A DNA stretch of 11,089 nucleotides, taken from contig JAJDCT010000273.1 of NCBI GenBank assembly GCA_029260695.1, positions 1 through 11,089 of the forward strand. Direction: 5' to 3'. The translations under genes were made by a program, and so were the position numbers. The notes below the pieces were generated by a model, which saw only the letters and a list, made by a program, of their open reading frames with translations, made no database searches and was not told the origin of the DNA. Shown one piece after another: positions 7,155 to 11,089 of the stretch (position 1 is its first letter; each line of letters starts with the position of its first letter). The stretch comes from Phycisphaeraceae bacterium. Lineage in GTDB: Bacteria; Planctomycetota; Phycisphaerae; Phycisphaerales; Phycisphaeraceae.

Positions 7155-8909
7155 CTAATCGTTCACACCTTGCCTGATCACGCTGACCTGCTCGAATCGG
7201 TCTCGAGTCCATGCATTCAACTCCAACCCCTTTACCTTTTTTGGATCGAATAACGACACCACCACATAGTGGTACAAGACCGCTTGCGGGCACTCCCTTA
7301 ACAATATTGCCTCGGCCTCTTGAAGCAGCCGCATCCGCTCGGCAGGGTCTTCCACAAGGGCGGCCTTGGCCAACAATGCGTCATACTCAGGATTGCTCCA
7401 TTTGGTCGTGTTGTTTTCATCTTTGCTGGAGCGGATATCAAGCCATGAAGTCGGGTCGGCATAGTCACCGTACCAACCGGCCCGGCGGATGGTGTAGTCC
7501 TGGCTCCTGCCTCGCTGAGAGCTGATCTTCGACTCGACACCCTCCAACGTCACGACCACACCAAGGTGTTCTTCCCACATATTTTTGACAGCTTGCGCGA
7601 TCTGGTCGTGACCCGAACCCGTGTTATAAAGAATGCTCAGCCCTTTGACCTCAGATCCGTCAGCGTAGCCCGCCTCTAAAAGCAGGGCACGCGCAGCTTC
7701 CGGATCAAAGATGGGAGCAGCCTCTACAGGCGGATCGTAACCCGCGCACGAACCAGGAGGCACGAAGCTGTAAGCGGGCGGCTCGTTCAGACGCGTGATG
7801 TTCTCCCCCAATTGATCACGGTCGATGGCCACGCACAGTGCCCGCCTCACGCGCCAATCGGCCAATGGATTCGGCTTCCCATTATTCAGCCTCGGCAAAC
7901 AGTTGAAGTTGTAAATGTAGGTTCCCGCCACCGGGGTCACATGTACGTCGTCTCGATCTCGTTGCTCCACTAAATCGTATGTCAGTGTGTTTGAGACCTG
8001 CGGCACATAATCCACCACACCTTGATCGTAAGCCATGAGCATAGCCATGTCGTCGTAGATTATCCGCGCAAGCAACGATTGGTTCTTCAACGAATCCCGG
8101 TTCCAGTAATACGGGTTAGCGGTGAGGAAACTGTACTGGCGAAATTTTCGCTTCTTCAGAACATACGGCCCGTTGCCGATCAAACGCTTTGGATCATTCC
8201 AATACGTCGGGTCGTCCAGCCTCCTGCCGCTCTCCACGTTGTATGCCACCCCGGCCTCGACGCTCTGGGCATGGACCGGCATATAGGTTGCAAACGCAAC
8301 CAGGTCCAGGAAATAACTTGTGCGCTGCTTGATGGTTACTTCGATTGTCTTGTCATCAATCGCACGGACGCCGACCATCTCGTCAAACTTCTTAAGCGCC
8401 TCTCCCCATAAATCCCTCGCCTGGGCTTCGCTGCCACCGGCCTGCCCCGTGTGCTTGACATACTCAGCGAGTTGAGCCTCGCGGTATTTATAAAAGTCCT
8501 GTGCACCGTCGATGACAAACAGAAATAATGCGTACCCGGCGGCCGTATCCGGGATCATGGCGCGGCGCCAGGCATAGATATAATCGTGGGACGTCAGCGG
8601 GTCGCCATTGGACCAGTAAGCGTTTTCGCGGATATAGAACGTGTACGTCAGGCCGTCCTCGGACACCTCCCAGCGCTCAGCGGCCCCCGGGTTACGCGAC
8701 AGATCGTTGAAGTCCAGGTCAACCAGCGTCTCGAATAACCGACGGGCCAACCTGATATCCGCCGCATAGGTCATCCGCTGCGGGTCACGGCTGTTGTATT
8801 CCGCATCCTCAACGTAAACGAAGTCGGCGTCGGGCATCGGATCCCCAACGCCGATGATAAACGGCAATGAAAACATCACCAGAATGACCGCAATGATACG
8901 CTTGAACAT
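7155..8909 (-). CDS. OppA-type extracytoplasmic peptide-binding protein (SBP family 5)
   Basis: This is a solute-binding protein of SBP_bac_5 type, which captures oligopeptides or similar ligands outside the membrane for an ABC importer. The 584 residues fit the family length. Diagnostic segments are RLFETLVDLD (57-66), AERWEVSEDGLTYTFYIREN (77-96), WSNGDPLTSHDYIYAWRR (99-116), DWRVRRALCVAIDRDQL (351-367) and GWYGDYADPTSWLDI (478-492). The N-terminus (MFKRIIAVILVMFSLPFIIG) is a hydrophobic export or anchor segment, but no cysteine occurs near it, so there is no lipobox. The first cysteine is near residue 337. The protein may therefore be a soluble periplasmic form or stay anchored by an uncleaved helix. 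The start codon has only weak ribosome-site similarity upstream. It lies 81 nt after the FKBP gene and 15 nt before the permease. Confidence 0.92.
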   Translation of the reverse strand: MFKRIIAVILVMFSLPFIIGVGDPMPDADFVYVEDAEYNSRDPQRMTYAADIRLARRLFETLVDLDFNDLSRNPGAAERWEVSEDGLTYTFYIRENAYWSNGDPLTSHDYIYAWRRAMIPDTAAGYALFLFVIDGAQDFYKYREAQLAEYVKHTGQAGGSEAQARDLWGEALKKFDEMVGVRAIDDKTIEVTIKQRTSYFLDLVAFATYMPVHAQSVEAGVAYNVESGRRLDDPTYWNDPKRLIGNGPYVLKKRKFRQYSFLTANPYYWNRDSLKNQSLLARIIYDDMAMLMAYDQGVVDYVPQVSNTLTYDLVEQRDRDDVHVTPVAGTYIYNFNCLPRLNNGKPNPLADWRVRRALCVAIDRDQLGENITRLNEPPAYSFVPPGSCAGYDPPVEAAPIFDPEAARALLLEAGYADGSEVKGLSILYNTGSGHDQIAQAVKNMWEEHLGVVVTLEGVESKISSQRGRSQDYTIRRAGWYGDYADPTSWLDIRSSKDENNTTKWSNPEYDALLAKAALVEDPAERMRLLQEAEAILLRECPQAVLYHYVVVSLFDPKKVKGLELNAWTRDRFEQVSVIRQGVND

Positions 8910-8967
8910 GCCTAAGAGTGTAACGTCATCCGCAGCATCAATCAGCCGGGCAGATTATTAGACGAAC

Positions 8968-8983
8968 GGGGCGCCCCAGGGGC
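8968..8983. repeat. GC-rich overlapping palindromes between FKBP and oppA-like genes
   Basis: GGGGCGCCCC at 8968-8977 is a perfect palindrome. It overlaps GCCCC-A-GGGGC at 8973-8983, so two mutually exclusive short hairpins are possible. On the minus strand they lie just after the FKBP stop codon and before the binding-protein gene. No T-run follows, so a classical terminator is unlikely. A weak attenuator, an mRNA-end stabiliser or chance are possible. Confidence 0.3.
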
Positions 8984-8990
8984 AAGACGC

Positions 8991-10235
8991 TTATCCTCCC
9001 TGGTCAAATCTACTGTCGGCGTACCGCGAGGCAGGACCTGTCACTTTGACCAGCTCAATGATGTAGCGCAGCTTCGCACCAGGCGGGATGACCCCAGCCG
9101 CCCCACGCTCACCGTAACCTAGATACGGCGGAATCTCGATCGTCCGCGTCTCTCCCTCAGACATGCCAATCACACCCAATTCCCACCCCTGAATCACTTC
9201 TCCAGCGCCGATGCGGAACTCGATCGGCTCGCCCCGAGCGTATGAGTTATCGTAAGCAGTCGCCTCCCTGCCTATGAAAGCCTTGTAATGGACTTGTACC
9301 GTATCCCCCGGACGGGCAATCGAGCCTCGGCCTGGTGTATCGGTACTGACGCGAACCCCGGGAAGAACCCCAACAAGCTCTATATCAAATTGCAGCGTGG
9401 TATCGGGCAAGGTCACGGCCCCTGGATACCGGCCATACAACAACGAAGGTGGCAGAATCAAGCGCCGCTTCTCCCCTACACGCATACCAGCCACACCCTC
9501 ATCCCACCCACGCAGCACCCGGCCAGACCATAAAACATACCCAAAAGGCCGCTGGGGATCGGACCGCTCGATAATCTCGTTGGACAAGGTCGAGACCACA
9601 AAATGCACCTGCACATACCGTCCTGCAAATGCCGTTTCGCCAGTACCCGGCTGCAAGATCGCGTAGCGCAGGCCCGAAGCCGTTCCGATGTAATTATGGC
9701 TCGATAGTGCGCGGACCAAATCGGTATCACCCCGACCCTCAACGCCTGCCACGGTGCCTCCCATGCCGTCGCGCGATGATGGTGAGATATCAACACCGTT
9801 ATCAATGGCGGGTAATCCAGAGTCTTCTGGAGCTGGAGTGTTTTGATCGATCGGCGAAGGCCCAATACCTCCCGAGTGGTTATCGGGCCGTACAAAATAC
9901 CATGTCACCGACGCGATCAAGACTGCAACGACCAATAGCAACAGCCACCGAACACCCCCAGGCCCCGACGAGTTCCCCGTCGCATCGTGAATCTGCTGTG
10001 CAGACCTCTCGGCACCTGTTTCGCGGGCATGCTGAGTTTTCTCAAGCATGTCTAAACAACGCTGCTCATCCTTATAAGACCCTTTGCGTGTGAAGGAGCC
10101 GTAATATCCCCGGCCATCGCTGCGCTTAACCGCATAAAAGATACGGCCTTCGCTGTCGCGGATCGCACGCTGAAGATCCTGATCTCGGACTTTGACAGCC
10201 TGGCCGTCGTGGGGGCTGTGAACGATCATCGCCAT
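8991..10235 (-). CDS. membrane-anchored protein with two FKBP-type peptidyl-prolyl isomerase domains
   Basis: The two C-terminal FKBP domains indicate peptidyl-prolyl cis-trans isomerase or chaperone activity outside the membrane. The ATG at 10235 gives 414 residues and has GGAG at 10244-10247 (8-nt spacing). The frame is open to 10334, but the extra 33 residues lack a ribosome site. Layout: a soluble N-terminal segment (1-96) containing a compact unit with KVRDQDLQRAIRDSEGRIFY that I cannot name; one membrane helix (about 97-115); a Gly/Pro/Ser/Asp-rich linker (116-185); FKBP 1 (about 188-289); FKBP 2 (about 292-399). FKBP 2 keeps the usual pocket: Y317, Y328-D329, F340, V347-I348, W351, Y374. 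FKBP 1 keeps W244, Y267 and F283 but has Glu 223 where the pocket Asp is expected, so its activity may be reduced. The single helix implies an inside N-terminus and an exported C-terminus. It is upstream of the OppA/OppB pair and may share its transcript. Confidence 0.9.
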   Translation of the reverse strand: MAMIVHSPHDGQAVKVRDQDLQRAIRDSEGRIFYAVKRSDGRGYYGSFTRKGSYKDEQRCLDMLEKTQHARETGAERSAQQIHDATGNSSGPGGVRWLLLLVVAVLIASVTWYFVRPDNHSGGIGPSPIDQNTPAPEDSGLPAIDNGVDISPSSRDGMGGTVAGVEGRGDTDLVRALSSHNYIGTASGLRYAILQPGTGETAFAGRYVQVHFVVSTLSNEIIERSDPQRPFGYVLWSGRVLRGWDEGVAGMRVGEKRRLILPPSLLYGRYPGAVTLPDTTLQFDIELVGVLPGVRVSTDTPGRGSIARPGDTVQVHYKAFIGREATAYDNSYARGEPIEFRIGAGEVIQGWELGVIGMSEGETRTIEIPPYLGYGERGAAGVIPPGAKLRYIIELVKVTGPASRYADSRFDQGG

Positions 10236-10311
10236 GAACGAATCTCCATATCGGGGCGCCTGCATGACCAAGCAAAACCCCATCGACAATACGCACAAAG
10301 ATCGCGATAGG

Positions 10312-10332
10312 TCCCGAATAATATATTCGGAC
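10312..10332. repeat. AT-centred inverted repeat in the divergent promoter region
   Basis: CCGAAT at 10314-10319 and ATTCGG at 10325-10330 form a perfect six-base inverted repeat around AATAT. Allowing one bulged C, the pairing extends to eight bases (from 10311 outward to 10332). It lies about 80 nt upstream of the FKBP start, between two divergent genes, and includes TATA-like sequence on both strands. It could be a dimeric regulator's operator or a promoter core. No clear -35 was found, so the role is inference. Confidence 0.3.
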
Positions 10333-10432
10333 ACAACAGCAACACAGGATCAATCCACCAGCATCGACACGTTCTTTGGTCCGCTGTAGTTACACCCTCA
10401 AGGCCAGACCAGAACCAATCCGATCCAAGACA

Positions 10433-10455
10433 GGCGACCAAGAAGTCAAGTCGCC
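10433..10455 (+). repeat. leader inverted repeat upstream of the 65-residue protein
   Basis: GGCGAC at 10433-10438 pairs exactly with GTCGCC at 10450-10455 across an 11-nt loop. A second small stem, CCCC at 10475-10478 with GGGG at 10482-10485, follows. Both are just upstream of the GGAG ribosome site at 10499-10502. They could be a 5' leader structure or an operator; six-base stems also occur by chance. Confidence 0.25.
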
Positions 10456-10508
10456 GAGGGACCACGATTAACCACCCCGCTGGGGCAGACACGTCTTTGG
10501 AGTTACGC

Positions 10509-10706
10509 ATGAGCAAGCAGCAAATGATCGATCAAATCCGCCAACGCAACCGCTCTGCTTCGAGCGAGTTCCTTGTCAAATTCGATGAGGACGCGTTAAA
10601 GACATACCTGCGCCGCTTGACCACCGTGCAAGGACACCGAGGCAGGTCCAGCGTATGGGTCCGTGACGGCATCGCCCCAGCCTCCGTCATGCGGGCGTGC
10701 GCCTAG
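10509..10706 (+). CDS. small basic protein, 65 residues, unknown function
   Basis: The ATG at 10509 is preceded by GGAG at 10499-10502 with 6-nt spacing, which decides it over the in-frame ATG at 10497. The product starts MSKQQMIDQIRQRNRSAS, has a central EFLVKFDEDALKTYLRRL (about 24-41) and ends with a basic RGRSSVWVRDG segment. It is soluble, has no signal peptide or membrane helix, and looks like two or three helices. From memory, short proteins starting with a similar QIRxxNR ... FLxxFD ... L..YL pattern occur as uncharacterised genes in planctomycetes; I cannot confirm this here. No function is known to me. It is divergent from the FKBP gene and followed by a structured non-coding stretch. 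Confidence 0.6.
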   Translation: MSKQQMIDQIRQRNRSASSEFLVKFDEDALKTYLRRLTTVQGHRGRSSVWVRDGIAPASVMRACA

Positions 10707-11089
10707 ATGCATTTTCTCATGAACACTAAATCCGATACGGACAGGACTCTCAGCGAGATGATAAGCCAGCCAAGACTCCCCGGGGTCTCCAACAAACCAT
10801 CAACCGCAGTATTTATGACAGTCGGGATTGCCTCCGAGCCAAGTCTAGCGTCTCGATCAGATCGCAACTCGATAGCCTTGCCTTAGCAAACACATCCCTC
10901 TCACCCTAGAGCCGGTGAGTTACCGCATGTCAGCCCGCGGTCCTTGCAGCCGCTAGGTGTCAGACGGGATTCGCAGCCGCGAAAGTTTCCCGGACACCGC
11001 TATAATCAGCCGATAATAATCGGTCTCCGGCGAATAAACCGCTCTTCAAACAGACGTAAAGCGTCCTGAGCCTCCAAGGGCTTGAGGGT
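10707..11089. other. non-coding stretch at the window end, rich in inverted repeats
   Basis: No convincing gene is visible in these 383 nt. A 55-codon frame (10719-10886) lacks a ribosome site and has irregular codon use. The right part (from 10911) is dense in potential stems and is described separately. Beyond it, GACG and CGTC can pair around a TAAAG loop near 11055-11067, and AGCC pairs with GGCT near the very end. A TATAAT hexamer at 11001-11006 matches a -10 box but lacks a properly spaced -35. A gene or RNA probably continues outside the window. Confidence 0.5.
10911..11031 (+). ncRNA. candidate structured RNA or leader (unclassified)
   Basis: The core is a long bulged hairpin. GGTGTC (10956-10961) pairs with GACACC (10993-10998), CGGGA (10965-10969) with TCCCG (10988-10992), and TTCGC (10970-10974) with GCGAA (10979-10983). 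These close a four-base AGCC loop, with an AGA bulge on one side and AGTT on the other: 16 pairs in 43 nt. To its left ACCGC (10922-10926) pairs with GCGGT (10937-10941). To its right CCGAT (11010-11014) pairs with ATCGG (11019-11023). GCCGG (10911-10915) can pair with CCGGC (11027-11031) to enclose all three arms. It does not match tRNA, tmRNA, SRP RNA, RNase P RNA, cobalamin, TPP or c-di-GMP riboswitch cores that I know. The strand is uncertain because stems are symmetrical. It could instead be a regulatory leader or DNA-level repeat. Confidence 0.35.

Noticed and set aside
8022..8411. 129-codon plus-strand frame inside the OppA-type gene
   Set aside because: Antisense shadow of a clearly conserved protein, with no start signals.
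10719..10886. 55-codon plus-strand frame after the small protein
   Set aside because: No Shine-Dalgarno site, irregular third-position use and no recognisable pattern; kept as non-coding.
10911..10945. Group II intron domain V, suggested by GAGCCGG
   Set aside because: The required GAAA loop and paired distal stem are missing, and no intron-encoded protein is present.
10956..10998. Integron attC site, because of the bulged hairpin
   Set aside because: The conserved GTTRRRY/RYYYAAC core boxes are absent, and there is no integrase or cassette array.

Overview
The window looks like a chromosomal segment of a moderately GC-rich, Gram-negative-type bacterium. A planctomycete (possibly a Phycisphaerae relative) is my best guess. 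It rests on the gene set and style: a secreted alpha-helical repeat protein, a membrane-anchored tandem FKBP protein, a small protein of a type I associate with planctomycetes, a long spacer loop in Lgt, and uneven use of Shine-Dalgarno sites. No rRNA, tRNA, transposase, phage gene or CRISPR array was seen, so taxonomy is inference.

Layout. Positions 1-349 hold no convincing gene but contain two inverted repeats. A small three-helix membrane protein (350-823, +) follows. Next come a near-consensus promoter (895-923) and a secreted helical-repeat protein of unknown role (999-2054, +). A YlbF/YmcA-family protein (2140-2556, -) is divergent from RNase R (rnr, 2702-5116, +). Prolipoprotein diacylglyceryl transferase (lgt, 5155-6174, +) sits 38 nt after rnr, probably in the same transcript.

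On the minus strand, converging on lgt, are three genes in transcription order: a membrane-anchored double FKBP peptidyl-prolyl isomerase (10235-8991), an OppA-type solute-binding protein (8909-7155) and an OppB/DppB-type permease (7139-6201). OppA and OppB are 15 nt apart and clearly coupled. No OppC partner or ATPase gene is in the window, and the binding protein has no lipobox even though lgt is next door.

A 65-residue protein with a good ribosome binding site (10509-10706, +) is divergent from the FKBP gene. It is followed by about 380 nt without a gene. This stretch contains a strong bulged hairpin (10956-10998) flanked by smaller stems and enclosed by a possible closing stem (10911-11031). 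It is the best candidate here for an undescribed structured RNA or regulatory leader.

Themes: RNA turnover (RNase R, possibly with the YlbF-family protein), envelope biogenesis (Lgt, extracytoplasmic FKBP) and peptide uptake (OppA/OppB). Most of the window is ordinary housekeeping. The unusual parts are the structured 3' intergenic region, the incomplete Opp system and the FKBP architecture.
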